A stretch of 64,000 bases of DNA from Isoetes taiwanensis (taxonomy: Eukaryota > Streptophyta > Lycopodiopsida > Isoetales > Isoetaceae): positions 3,214,806-3,278,805 of the forward strand of contig JAJEKV010000098.1 of the NCBI GenBank assembly GCA_021234155.1, written 5' to 3'. The translations under genes and the position numbers were made by a program. The stretch's first letter is position 1; each line of letters opens with the position of its first letter. Shown here in pieces: positions 11,240-22,632 of the stretch. Below the pieces are notes generated by a model, which worked only from the letters and a program-made list of their open reading frames with translations, was not told the DNA's origin and searched no databases.

Positions 11240-12366
11240 AGATCAAGGATAAATACAGTTCAGTATTTCACCTTTTGGTGCTCCAGTATTATTTGTTAAG
11301 AAAAAAGATGGCTCTATGCGCATGTGTGTTGATTATAGGCAACTAAATGATATCACAATTAAAAATAAATATCCATTGCCTAGAATAGATGATTTGTTTG
11401 ATCAATTTCAAGGAGCTACATTGTTTTCAAAGATAGATCTTAGATCACGGATATCACCGGATAAGAATCAAAGAGAATAGAATAGAATAGAATAGAATAG
11501 AATAGAATAGAATAGAATAGAATAGAATAGAATAGAATAGAATAGAATAGAATAGAGAGTGACATACCCAAAACAGCTTTTTCTACAAGATATAGGCATT
11601 TCGAATTTGTTGTTATGCCCTTTGGTTTAACAAACGCACCAGCAACTTTTCAGTGTTTACTGAATGATCTTTTTCGTGAATACCTTGATATGTTTGTTCT
11701 CATGTTCTTTGATGATATACTTATTTATTCAAAGAATTTGAAAGAGCATAGAGAACATCTGAGAATTGTTTTGGGTATTTTAAAAAGAGAAAAATTGTAT
11801 GCTAAGAAAGTCAAGTATTGGAAATGGATTATTTAGGTCATATTGTTTCAGCAGAGGGAATTAAACCTGATCCCAAAAAGGTTGAGGCGGTGAAAGAATG
11901 GCCAGTTCCTAAAAACCCAAAACATGTGCGTTCATTCTTAGGACTTGCAGGGTTCTATAGGAAATTTATCAAAAGTTTTTCTACAATAGCAAGTCCTTTG
12001 ACAACACTTACAAAATCAAATACAACTTTTCAATGGGATGAGAAATGTGAGAAAGCTTTCAGAAATTTAAAAGAGAAGTTGATAAATCCTCCTGTTTTAA
12101 AAGTGGCAGACCCGAGTAAGAAGTATCAAATTATGATAGATGTTAGTGGGGAAGGGACAGGAGCTGTATTGATGCAAGAAAAGCATGTGCATGCATATAT
12201 TTCTCATAAGCTGAACGATGCCGGACGAAATTATCCCACTCATGATCAGGAACTATTGGCAATTGTATATGCACTTAGAGCTTGGAGATATTATCTTTTA
12301 GGGAATCATTTTGAGGTGCATATTGACCATGCTAGTCTTGCATACTTTATGAAACAACCTAGATTT
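11240..12366 (+). pseudogene. Reverse transcriptase / RNase H remnant of the chromovirus
   Basis: RT motifs run in order: [20 protein letters not shown] and the VDYRQLN block (about 11263-11345), KIDLRS (about 11430), [13 protein letters not shown] (11615), and [10 protein letters not shown], where the YxDD box reads F-F-D-D. The thumb/connection follows, with YLGHIVS and FLGLAGFYRKFIK. The RNase H segment has IDVSGEGTGAVL, HDQELLAIVYALRAWRYYL and HIDHASLAYFMKQPR. A 16-copy AATAG microsatellite breaks the frame between the KIDLRS and IPKTAF blocks. The protein stops abruptly at about 12366, where the LINE is inserted; it resumes at 20931. Confidence 0.92.
11476..11555. repeat. (AATAG)16 microsatellite inside the reverse transcriptase region
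   Basis: Sixteen perfect AATAG copies lie between codons for ...RIKE and SDIPKTAF. Removing the array restores the family alignment, so the expansion grew from an AGAATAG-like seed within the coding sequence after the element was inserted. Confidence 0.97.
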
Positions 12367-13323
12367 AGATTTAGTGAGCATGACAAACAACAAAGCGCAT
12401 GAGTCTGATGGCATCTGTGTGGAACTCCTCAAATGGGGTGGTAAGAGTACCATTCTCATCCTCACAAGAATATTGAACATGTATATCAGGCAAGGGATGC
12501 CAAATAGTTGGATAAATAGATCGTATTCATCCAATACACAAATCTGCAGATGAGAAAGTGGTTACCAATTATAGAACAATCTTAATTGGCAGCACTTTTG
12601 CAAAGATCCTAGGTAACTTCTTTGAAAAGCATTAAGCACTTGGGCAAAGGATGAAAGAAAGCGCTCCATGTACCAGGCAGGTTTCAGAAAAGAACATAGC
12701 ATATTGGATCATGCACTTACACTTCGGGTGCTTCTAAACACTGCACTTTATATTGCCTTTATCAATTTTTGCAAAAGCATTCGACAGGGCCCAAGGAGAA
12801 ACTAGGTGAAAGGATGGCGCGGCTTGGTGTTCCAATGGAAATTAGATGCAATAATAAATCGCTACTATACGCAGAGGTAGCCGAGGTAAAGATAGTACGA
12901 TTATAAGAAGAACCATTGGAGTGCGCCAAGGATGCCGCTTGTCTACTATTTGACATCTTCATAGATGAGCTTGAAGATCCGCTAAAGGAGCCGCGATCCG
13001 ACCGGTCAAGAATAGGTATGTACATTGTATGATTGCTTCTTTACGCATGATGTGGTATTAGTGGCTTAATAAAAGCATATCTTACAAAAGCATTTGCAAT
13101 GCCTCGAGTCCTTCCGCATGGAAAAACAGATGACAACTAATGTGGCTAAGTCCAAAATAATGGTATTTGGTACTTAAATAGGCTGATTTTCAAGTACAAA
13201 GGGGCCGGAGCTAGAGATAGTAGAGTGTTATAAAAACACGGGGATAGACTTTTCATCCAAGTACAACCGGAAAGATTGCATCGAGGTGGGGTTTCTGTGA
13301 AGCAAGGCGGCATTATGCAGATG

Positions 13324-14085
13324 TGTGGCGCTCCCCCTAAATATCTGGCCGGCTACCGGCTGCCACCATGCAGAAATCCCCATCCGGCCCCTTCACCGAC
13401 GCCTGAGCCCTCAGAGTATCCCGTGACTACGAGTGATCCTAGTGCGGGGAAGGGGACCTGGCGTCTTATGCACCCTTCCCCTATGGGCTCCTACCACGCC
13501 AGAAGCATAAACAACGTCCGGAACTAGCAATAACAATACATCATACTACCTCGATGGGTAGTCCATCACATATCCACAACTACAAAGAAGATAATCACAT
13601 GCCATAAAACATGAGAGCTCCTACCCATGGCTCAGGCCACTCATAAGGAGGATGACGAACGGCTTGGGCCTCAAGATAGAGCAGGCCAGGAGTCATGACA
13701 ATGGCGAGGGCTGGCATAAGACAATGGCTAGGGTTGACCACTCCATCCGCCCCTCCCTGTGCATACTTTGCGAGATGGGCTCAAATCGAGCTCGGCATGA
13801 TTCTAGCCTTCCAGGATCACGTAATCCCATGGCATCACCCTTCGGGACTACTCGAGTTGCATCTCCCCGCCCGTTGAGGCATGAAGGGTTGAATCTCCCC
13901 TTGGGGGTCTAGAGACTCCCCGAGGCGGCTAGGAGAATCGCGTGGCGACACGATTCCTACCCGTGAACCCCCCAAAACAAGAGCCAAGCCGACACTTGCA
14001 ACTCGACACCATTGCCCGGGGAGGTGTCGGACCCATGCTTTCGGGCCCTGAGTGACCGACCATAACCCTAGCCTACTATGGGATC
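13324..14085 (-). repeat. 3' LTR (minus orientation), truncated
   Basis: Matches the left 760 bases of the LTR at 18411-20021, including GATGGGTAGTCCATCACATA and ATAATCACATGCCATAAAAC. The match ends after CACTATGGGATCCC-like sequence at about 14085. The outer 850 bases seen in the other LTR, the polypurine tract and perhaps part of the interior are missing, consistent with an internal deletion. Confidence 0.8.
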
Positions 14086-16060
14086 CCATTGTTGTACTTT
14101 CGATACATTTTTCTTCCCAACTTGAAGCTTTGCTCCATTCTTGGGTACATCCTTCTAAAAGAAAAGACAAAAAATCTACTCGAATTTTTCGTCCCAATCC
14201 CATCATGGATATTATCACCCATAATTTTGCAAGCAAAACTCAACTATCCGATAGGTCCTCTAGCTTGCTCAAAGTTTGGTGTAGTCATTAGTCGTTGGAA
14301 TAGCAAGGCGATGATCCATAATTTGTTGAAAGAATCGTATCCTTGGAGTTGTTGTATGATCATTCAAGTGCCCTTTCTTTTATTGAACATATTCTCGACT
14401 CTGCTGCGTCCTTAATGTTGATGCGACTACCTTCATTAACATTGTCCCTCTTAGTGGACTTGCTGATGTAGATAACATATAACATTTCGTTCGCATCCCA
14501 AGAGCTTGAAGGTAATGTTCACCATCTTCGTAGAATCTTTCGGTGTTTAACTCATTTGCCTTGAAGGTTATTAGATTAGAGGATGATTCTTCTAACTCTG
14601 AATTGATATTGTTGTGTTGAGGCTTGTCGATTTGATTCTTCATCCCGGGCGCCACATCTTTTGTTGTTATAGGTCAAGACAATGTCGAGTGCTTTACCAC
14701 TTCTAACTACCGCAACTTCTCTTGCCGAGAGGAGTTTATTTGCATCCATGTGCGGGGACTATAATCTTGAGTGATCAGTTAGTAATTTGGTATTTTGTCC
14801 CCATGTTGCCTATTCTTGATGGTGTTTGACCTCCAATCTCTAAGGTAGAAGATTGTCGTGATCTTGAGATGGTCTTTTGTCGAGGTTGATGCATTTGCTT
14901 TCTCAAGCTCGGGCTGATGAGGGAAGAAGTTTGTTGCAGGTCTCGCCATATGGCTATTCGAGGAGCTCACCCTTGGCGGCTTGTAATACCTCCTTAGTCA
15001 AAGCATGTCCGCGGAGTCTAAATCGATACTACTATGGCACGTATATCTATGATAGTTGCCCTCCGAGGAGGTATGTCCGGTCTCTCATCCTTTAGGGGCT
15101 CTTGATATCATAAGTCGATGAAGTGTACTTGTTGGTGGCGAGCTATGACATTAGTCATCGATGTGGGGTCGATTCCTCGAGACAATATGGCACTTGGAGA
15201 ATATCCTTGACTAGGAGGTGTTCCTCCCCTAATGTGATCAATTTTGTAAGTGCCATGATGCCCTTGGCCGTTGCATAGCCCTCTTGGCAATTCTTATGTC
15301 TATCCTTGATGTCATAATCATCCTTCCTATAGGCTTTCCTTTATTTTTCGTGTTCGGGCTTCCTGTACACCCTCTTGGCCTTTGATTTCTTTGAAGTTTC
15401 CTCCATAAGTTTGCCCTCGCTTTCAATTAGTTGATGTTGTCAGTGTCTCCACCGGGTCGAGGCTCGAGGATCCATGCTGAAGGTTCTCTGACTTTTACTG
15501 CTCTAAGCACAAGGCAACTAATACTACCATAACAACAATTACTTATGTCTATTTACTCTACAAACCCTATTTTTATACCTTTATCCACTCTACATCAAAT
15601 GACCCACTTGTCGCTTTTCTAGGCATTGAGAAAGGTACTTATTTACTGTTATGGGGTGGTATAAGGAGACTTACTTTGTGGGTATACTTGGTGTGCTAGA
15701 CTGAATTACTTAGATAGAGTGAATTCCTATATAATTATCTATGATACAAAGGCATGGCGGAAGACACCGATGGTAGTGCACCTATAACGTGTGTTGGCCT
15801 ACCAACGTGTGACAACAATTTCTAAGGCCTTGGCAACTAAATTTGGGTTTCTAAGAAAAAGGTTTAATTATACTACCTATATGTAGACAAGAAGACACTT
15901 AGGCAAGATAAGATGACAACTAAGCTATGATGAAGATGCATCTTGCTGTCTCTATCTAGCTTAAGGGTCTTGGTTCTAAGTCTAAAGGCTTGGCCATTAA
16001 TATTATCTGACGTTATTAAAGCTTAAATCTAATTAAGAATTTTAATTTAAACACAAACGA

Positions 16061-16135
16061 TGCCCGCCCTCAGTGGTTGGCATGGGGGGTTGTGGGTGGG
16101 AGGTTCAATTCCCGCTATTGTGGGAATTCTTTTAA
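16061..16135 (+). repeat. tRNA-derived SINE-like head
   Basis: CCCTCAGTGGTTGGCAT resembles a pol III A box (tRNA D-arm), and GGAGGTTCAATTCCCGC at about 16099-16115 is a close B box (GGTTCRANYCC), with spacing suitable for a tRNA-derived promoter. The 3' limit merges into the tandem duplication that follows. Confidence 0.55.
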
Positions 16136-16357
16136 GATGAGGTTCAAATAGATTGAAAAGCTAGAATGGGGTGCTACAAGACACTAGAATGCATGGCAAG
16201 AGGCTAGCATGTGCATTAAGAACCTTTCAATGCATTTTTTTGCAAAAGATGAGGTTCAAATAGATTGAAAAGCTAGAATAGAGTGCTACAAGACACTAGA
16301 ATGCATGGCAAGAGGCTAGCATATGCATTAAAAACCTTTCAATGCATTTTTGCAAAA
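16136..16357. repeat. 112-bp tandem duplication
   Basis: Units 16136-16247 and 16248-16357 differ at only a few positions (e.g. AATGGGGTG versus AATAGAGTG). Each contains GATGAGGTTCAAATAGATTG and AACCTTTCAATGCAT. Just downstream, at about 16380-16445, a shorter unit with GGATCGCGCCAATGAGG is also present twice. Confidence 0.9.
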
Positions 16358-18398
16358 TTTTTGAACAAAAACATCTGAATCGAATTGGATCGCGCCAATG
16401 AGGCTTGCGTCCTCAAGAATCGGATTGGATTGCGCCAATGAGGATTCTACTACAAGTAATTTATACAAGAACATTTTTATATCCTACAAGCAATTAATTT
16501 GATGAAATTTACTTCTAATGAGTAAAAACAATGTCTAAAAAAAACTTATATTTATATAGTTTACTAAACCGGAACTCTTCACTGACTTCTCCTTGCACCG
16601 AATCCTTCGCCCGGTGGCATGGATCGCCACGAGAGGTTGCCTTCTTCAAAAAAGTTGTACCAACTCATACCGCTGCCTCCTCAAGGGCTTGGACCATCGA
16701 GGGTGCGATCTTGGCCTCCTAGGCTTTAGGCGCTTCTTGAGATCCAGCAGGCCGTTGATGTGGTTCATTGAGTAAATGGCCCATCTTGAACTCTGGATAG
16801 ACCTTTGATGTAGGCACTCAAAAAGAGAGTTTCGACGGATCGACCGGGTAATGCGATGTTGGCAATGTCGAATATGCTAGCAGCTCTCGTCTTTGGGGAT
16901 TTGGCCCATGGCGGACCTTCTTGGGAGGAATCAATTGGTGGTGGTGGCCGGCTTTTCGACAGGCGGCTACCTTGTCGGATCCATTGGCCGGATATAAATC
17001 TTGCATCTTGCCTTTTCCTCGGTACTCCATATCGCCCGGCTTTTAAGTAGCTTCTCACGATGTTGCCCCCGGGACGGGTGATTGGATATGGTTGCCAAGC
17101 ATAGGCCCCTGGATACGTTCTTGGCCTCCTCCTCCTCCCTCTTTTTTTTTTCCCTCGGCCTCTTGTTCCCCTCTCTGTTGGTGTGGTCCTTCCTCCTCGG
17201 GCTCATCCTCCTCCACTGGTTCGTCGGGTTGTGGTTTCCCGACAACCACGCCACCCTATGCCTCTTCACACCTCTTTGTTCGCTGCTCCTTGCCTACGCC
17301 TTCTTCCTCCCTTTTCTTCCTCATTTGGTTTGCTCATTGTTGCTGGCCGCTCCCCGTCACAGGGTTGCTTTCGTGAGGTTGGAATTTCCTCCCGGCCACG
17401 CTCCCCTTTGCTCCCTATTCTTGCTGGGGTTGCTCCCTACTGCCGAGGTTGCTCTCGCTACTTGCTCTTCATCTGCTCTCCATTCTTGGGGTTGTCATTC
17501 TTTGAGGTTGCTCTCGCTACTTGCTCTTCCCCGCTGAGCGAGCGTTCCGCGATCTTAATTTCCCAGAGCCTTCGCGATCATTTGCCAGTCTTGAAAGTCG
17601 ATTTGCTCTTTCATGAGTGAAACGATTAGATCTAAAGAGCTTGAGTGGCCAAGTTAGATAAAATGCGGCCTAGGTGTGAGGGCCTCAGAATTTGCCCAAT
17701 GGCCCCAAGTGAGTGCTTCAGCGTTAGGTGCAGGCCGAGCTTCCAACCTTCCTAGCTACTTGTTTGGTCCTCCCAACAACTTAGCTTCCTTGATGGTGGC
17801 CTCTTCGAGCGATCCTCTCTATCTTAGCGGCTCCTTTTTGGTCGATCTCATGTCCACTGCTGATTCCGGTGGACACTCTTACGGCGGCCTTGAGATAGCT
17901 TCAATTTGCCTTACAAGGGTAAAGGGAAGGTTCAAGCTACTATTTGGGAACTTCTAAGGGTAGGGTGCTTCCATAGATTTAGTAACTACTTTTCTTAAGA
18001 GTAATTTTATTATAACTATAAGTTATTATTAATTAAGGTACTTTCCCTAATCACTTAAGTATTTCAAAAATTTCCTAATTCCTTTTTGGGCCAAGTAGTG
18101 GTCATTTCATACCATTTTCTTTCAAGCTTTCTTGAAGCGATTTCCATTTCATTTTTGGCTGAAAGGTGCTGCTCATGAACAACTTGAGCTCAAATTTACT
18201 AGAAAAGGTTCCTTTGACTATCTTATTTCTACCACTTAGACTATACTTAATCTAATTACGACCCTACTAATGAGAAAAAAAATTCCTCCCACATTCCGGT
18301 GGTTCAAGGCGGAATTCTCATTCCATTCCTTAGCTAGGCGATTAGTCTACTTATTGGGGGATATGGTCGTGGCTAGCTCTTGGTCAACCAAGAACATT

Positions 18399-18410
18399 GC
18401 TCGATACCAT
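18399..18410 (-). other. Primer binding site, initiator-tRNA-Met-like
   Basis: Reverse complement ATGGTATCGAGC directly abuts the LTR end. It matches the common plant PBS TGGTATCAGAGC except for one missing base. It fixes the element's orientation as minus. Confidence 0.7.
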
Positions 18411-20021
18411 TGTGACGCTCCACCTAAAAATATTCTGCTACCGGCCAGACACTCCGCAGAAATCCCGATCCTGGTCGACCCGACGCCTCCTCGCCTATCC
18501 CTCATCCATACGAGGTGATCCCAATGAAGGGAAGGGGGACACCAAAGTAATGTGCGTGCCCTTCCCCTATGGGCTCGTAGGATTACGGCGGGCATAAACA
18601 ACGTCTTTAACTAGCAATAACAATACATCATATTACCGCGATGGGTAGTCCATCACATATCCACAACTACAAAGAAGATAATCACATGCCATAAAACATG
18701 AGAGCTCCTACCCATGGCTCCGACTCATAAGGAGTATGACCGACTGGCTAGGCCTCAAGATAGAAAGCACTTCGAGTCATGACAATGGCGTAGGGGCGGG
18801 CTTTATAAGACAATGGGGTTGACTGATCATCCATCCTCTCTTGTATACTTTGCAGATGGGCGCAATCGCTCGCATGACTTAGCCTTCCTGATCGTAATCC
18901 CATGGCATCACCCATCGGGACTACTCAGTTGCATCTCCACGCCCGTGAGGAGGTGAAGGGTTGCATCCCCTTCCCGGGGTCTAGAGCTCCTCGGTGGGCT
19001 AGAGAATCGTGGCGACATGACACGATTCCTACCCGATCGGAACCCCAAAACAAGAAAATTCGACACTTGCAAGCTCTTGAGTGGCTTACACCATTGCCCG
19101 GGAGAGGTGCCGGGACCCATGCTCGGCCCACACCTAAGTGACCGACCATAAGCCTAGCCCACTATGGGATCCCCGTAGCCCCCCACTCTACAGGGGATCC
19201 TCCCTCCGCATTGCCTCTAGCCCCGTTGTGTAGTGGCCGAGTCACATCATAGCCTCCATAGCGTTGGGTTCCTAAGTACAGGACATATATAATAGGAACT
19301 AAGGGATCTACACTAGGAGCATACTACATATGACCTAGGTCTCTACCCCCTTCCCAATACAAGAGGAGCAAACATGATTAACCAACATCATAACATCATA
19401 TCATGATAAATATAATAAGAATATCTTAACTTAATCATCATCTAACTAACAGTTAGGGTTCCTTGATTAGGTTCAAGATGTTCAACAAGGGTTCTAGGAT
19501 GGCTCTACTCTAGATACAACATATCGACCTATCCGGAATGCTATCTTCCGGATGAACTACCACGAACCTAATCCACCTACCGCCTGCAGGCGCTTCCTCC
19601 CATCCTCGCGTCCATGGTTCTCGACGCGTGGTCGAAGTCGTGCTCCTCCACGATCATGCACACACCGCCGCAGCAGTTATGCTACTGATGAACCATGCTC
19701 AAACGGGTTTCGAGCCGCAAAATGAGTATTCAAAAAGCAGAGTCAGAAAAAAGGGTCTAGGTTAGGGTTTGAGCCAATATAGGCTAGGGTCCACATAGGA
19801 TGCCACGTGGCACCACTCAGGATGAGGCCGTGGTGGCGTTGCCCAATAGGATAAGGCCATGTGGAAATGGGTTTTATCCTAATGTTATCTAAGTTAAACA
19901 ATTAACTTAGATATGTGCCCCTTTGCCACTTAAAGGTATACAAGGCTACATGTGTAGACTTGTATAGTGACGATTTTCGTGAATATACGATTTATGGCAT
20001 ATATTCCCTTGGAACGCCACA
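18411..20021 (-). repeat. 5' LTR (minus orientation), full length, 1,611 bp
   Basis: Begins TGTGACGCTCC and ends GGAACGCCACA, giving near-perfect inverted termini (TGTGACG/CGYCACA). It is similar in part to 13324-14085 and to the fragment at 27577-28748. No coding content. Confidence 0.85.
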
Positions 20022-20930
20022 AGATGCTATCAAAATGCGTAGAGCTTCTTTGCTGTAATAAATGAAAAAGGCATCGCTCAAAACTTTGCTCCGCATCGCC
20101 TTATTGTATGATGCGCCCATCCGGGGCCCGGAATATCCTCGGTGTTATGGCAGCATTGAATCCATTCAAAAGATCTTTCTTCGCGAGGAACTAAGCATAA
20201 ACCCCAGATTCCCTATGATCATGTTTGAGGCTGGCCTATTCCCCGATGGAGTTGGAAGCACTTTTCCGGACAATAAATTTTGTCAACAGGGTACGAGGGC
20301 AACGAACAGACCGGCTATCATACCAGGCTATGTTGAGCTCCGAAACATCCGGGTGGATGCAAGACTTCTGTGAATGGGCAAGCAGATGGGGTGTGATTGA
20401 TGCCAATTGGCCAAGTAACAAGCTAGATGCACGGAATTGCTCGAAAAGCTTGCAGTAGAACACATATGGAAAGATTCAGGGAAGAAAATGCAGTATTATA
20501 GAGCAAATGTGAATCGCCAAATTGATTATGAGAGCCAAGCCTATTTGAACACAGATATTCCACGGGAATACAAACAGGTCATTGTCAGATACAAAATAGG
20601 TTCACATAGACTTGCGATTGAGACAAGAAGATGGTTTAAAATCCCCATCGAAGACCGGATTTGCAAGTCATGCAAAGAAAGCCAAATCGAGAATGAGTAC
20701 CATACATTTATACAATGCCCTAAAGATATCAAGCATATCGAAAAAAAGTTCAACATTCAGCTGGCTGATTTTCATTCACTCTTAGCACTACCACCCCTAC
20801 ATTTGAGCCTATACATGAGAACGATGGATGCACACCGGGTCTATACTGCTGAAATTGTAAAAGTTTTCAAGCTCCATGGTCTTTCAAGGCTTTACGTGAG
20901 CTAGATAAATAAATTAAATTAAATAATTTG

Positions 20931-22200
20931 AATTTGAGACAACGTAGCTGGATGGAATTTCTTCAAGAGTATGACTTTCAGATTAATTATAAAATGGGCA
21001 CTACAAATGTCGTTGCAAATGCTTTGTCTAGACTTCCAGCTTGTTACGCAATAATGATGATTACAATAGATTGGTTGGATGAGGTGAAAAATACTATTGC
21101 TACAGACAATTATTTTGGACCGAAATTGAAGGAAGTACAAAAAGAGAATCTGGAGATAAAGGATAATTATAGTTTTGAACAGGGAATATTGAGATACAAG
21201 TCAAGAGTTTGTATTCCTGCAATAGATCACATTAAAAAAAAAGCTACTAAATGAATGTCATGATGCAGAACATCAGTCATCCAGGTTTCATAAGACATAT
21301 CACAAGGTAAAGAGAAGTTTCTTTGGCCGGATTAAAAGATTATGTTCGTAAGTATATCCAAAATTGTGTGATGTGTTCACGTGTTAAGGCGAACAGTTAG
21401 GGGGCACTCGGCCTTTTGCAGCCGTTACCTATTCGTAAAAGAAAATGGGAATCTATTAGCATGGATTTCATAGTAGGATTGCCAAGAACAGAAAGGATGC
21501 TATTCTTGTGGTGATTGACAGGTTAACTTAATATGCTCATTTCTTTCCAGTTAGAAAAATAATAACAGCGAAGAAAGCTGCTAATATCTTTATTCATGAC
21601 ATCTTTCGTTTACATGGCATTCCTACAAGTATTGTTTCCGATAGAGATCCAAGGTTTACTAGTAACTTTTGGACTTCGTTTTTCAAGGGAGTTGGAACTC
21701 AATTGCAGATGAGCACAGCTTATCACCCAGAAACCAATGGGCAAACAAAAAAAGTAAACAGGGTCCTTGAGAACATGTTATGGATGTATTGTCAAGACAA
21801 TCCAAAGAAATGGGAAGGTTTGTTATCTTTAGCAGAGTTTGCTTACAATAATTCTAAACAGGAATATATAGGAATGACGCCTTTTGAAGCACTTTACGGA
21901 CAGATTGTTATGCTCCAATAAATTGGTATAATCCCATGGTTAAATCTGAAATTTCTAGATAGATGTTGGAAGAATATGTAGATAAGGTGCAGCTTATAAG
22001 AAGCAGGCTAGTAGAAGCACAACATAGACAGAAGCAATTTGCAGATAAGCATAAAATACATCGAGAATTCAAGGTGGGAGACTTTTGTATATCTTCGTGT
22101 GAAACCCAAGGAAAGTCAGCTTTAATTGGAAAATGTAGTAAACTTGCTCCAAGATATGTTGGTCCTTTCAAAATCATTAAAATGATGGGGAACTAGCTGA
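20931..22200 (+). pseudogene. RNase H C-terminus and integrase remnant of the chromovirus
   Basis: Resumes exactly where the RNase H stopped at 12366: NLRQRSWMEFLQEYDFQI, then NVVANALSRLPA. The integrase zinc-binding region is seen at about 21247-21400 (HDAEHQ..., NCVMCSRVKA). The catalytic core has VSDRDPRFTSNFW and AYHPETNGQTKKVNRVLEN, and the first catalytic Asp lies in the DFIVGLP block near 21470, across a frameshift. It continues to about 22200 with KFKVGD- and YVGPFKI-type sequence. Several stops are present. Confidence 0.9.
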
Positions 22201-22361
22201 TCAATTAGAGTTGCCACCACATGTAAAGATTCATGATGTTTTTCATGTCAGTTTGCTAAAACCCTCTTTACATGACGGAGATAAACTTCTTCCGGATTTG
22301 CAATTAATCTAGAAGAACAATGCCTTTGAAGTAATGCCATCCCAAATGGCTGTGTAGTAGA

Positions 22362-22544
22362 ACAATCAAAGAAATCCTTATACAATGGGCGAATTATCCT
22401 ATAGAAGATACAACTTGGATGGAGTTAAATGAGGCCGAAGCAAAATATGCTAAGGATATTCCGAACCTTTTTCAATCTATATCATGCCATGGAATAAGAC
22501 TATCTAAAAGATGTATCAAACTTGTAAAGGTAAACAATACATGA
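22362..22544 (+). pseudogene. Chromodomain at the C-terminus of the chromovirus polyprotein
   Basis: The reading frame TIKEILIQWANYPIEDTTW followed by MELNEAEAKY fits the chromodomain core (L-[IV]-x-W-x-x-Y-P-x-x-x-x-T-W) that chromoviruses use to target insertion to chromatin. It ends at TGA at 22542. A polypurine tract follows at 22617-22630. Confidence 0.8.
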
Positions 22545-22632
22545 AGTTGTGAAGGGGTATATCTTGCAATAATATAGATGTGATGTGAGTTGTATTCGAC
22601 TAGGACGTCAAATCTTAAAGGGGATAAGAATG

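Larger units (their letters stand above)
14086..18398. other. Interior of the non-autonomous LTR element
   Basis: About 4.3 kb without pol motifs. It contains a SINE-like tRNA head at 16061-16112 and a 112-base tandem duplication at 16136-16357. GC-rich, leucine- or proline-rich open frames on the plus strand at 17082-17620 overlap the minus-strand Gag-like frames and look like composition effects. Confidence 0.5.
13324..20021 (-). mobile_element. Non-autonomous LTR element (LARD-like), third layer of the nest
   Basis: The termini are TGTGGCGCTCC at 13324 and GGAACGCCACA ending at 20021, flanked by the 5-bp duplication AGATG (13319-13323 and 20022-20026). The flanks rejoin as one LINE sequence. 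The two ends share a long direct repeat (13324-14085 and 18411-19170). A tRNA-Met-like primer site reads on the minus strand at 18399-18410, so the element is transcribed right to left. The 4.3-kb interior has no reverse transcriptase, integrase or protease that I can recognise. Small minus-strand ORFs (e.g. 17055-17249, acidic and Glu/Lys-rich) are Gag-like at most. Confidence 0.88.
12367..20930 (+). mobile_element. 5'-truncated RTE-like LINE inserted in the chromovirus and itself interrupted
   Basis: Left part 12367-13323: RT sequence beginning at the KA.ESDGICVELLKWGG block, then NYRTI, YQAGFRKEHS.LDHALTLRVL, INFCKAFDR, IGVRQGC and a degraded active-site area. Right part 20027-20930: SLKTLLRIALLYDAP, IESIQKIFLRE, EAGLFP and a C-terminal zinc-type segment CKSCKESQIENEYHTFIQCP. 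Several frameshifts are present. The 3' end is an A/T-rich tail (AAATAAATTAAATTAAAT). The left end lacks endonuclease, as expected of 5' truncation. No clear target duplication is visible against the chromovirus. Confidence 0.85.

Noticed and set aside
17082-17620. Long Leu/Pro/Ser-rich plus-strand ORFs in three overlapping frames
   Set aside because: They overlap each other and minus-strand frames in a GC-rich patch inside an LTR element. No motif was seen; this is a composition effect.
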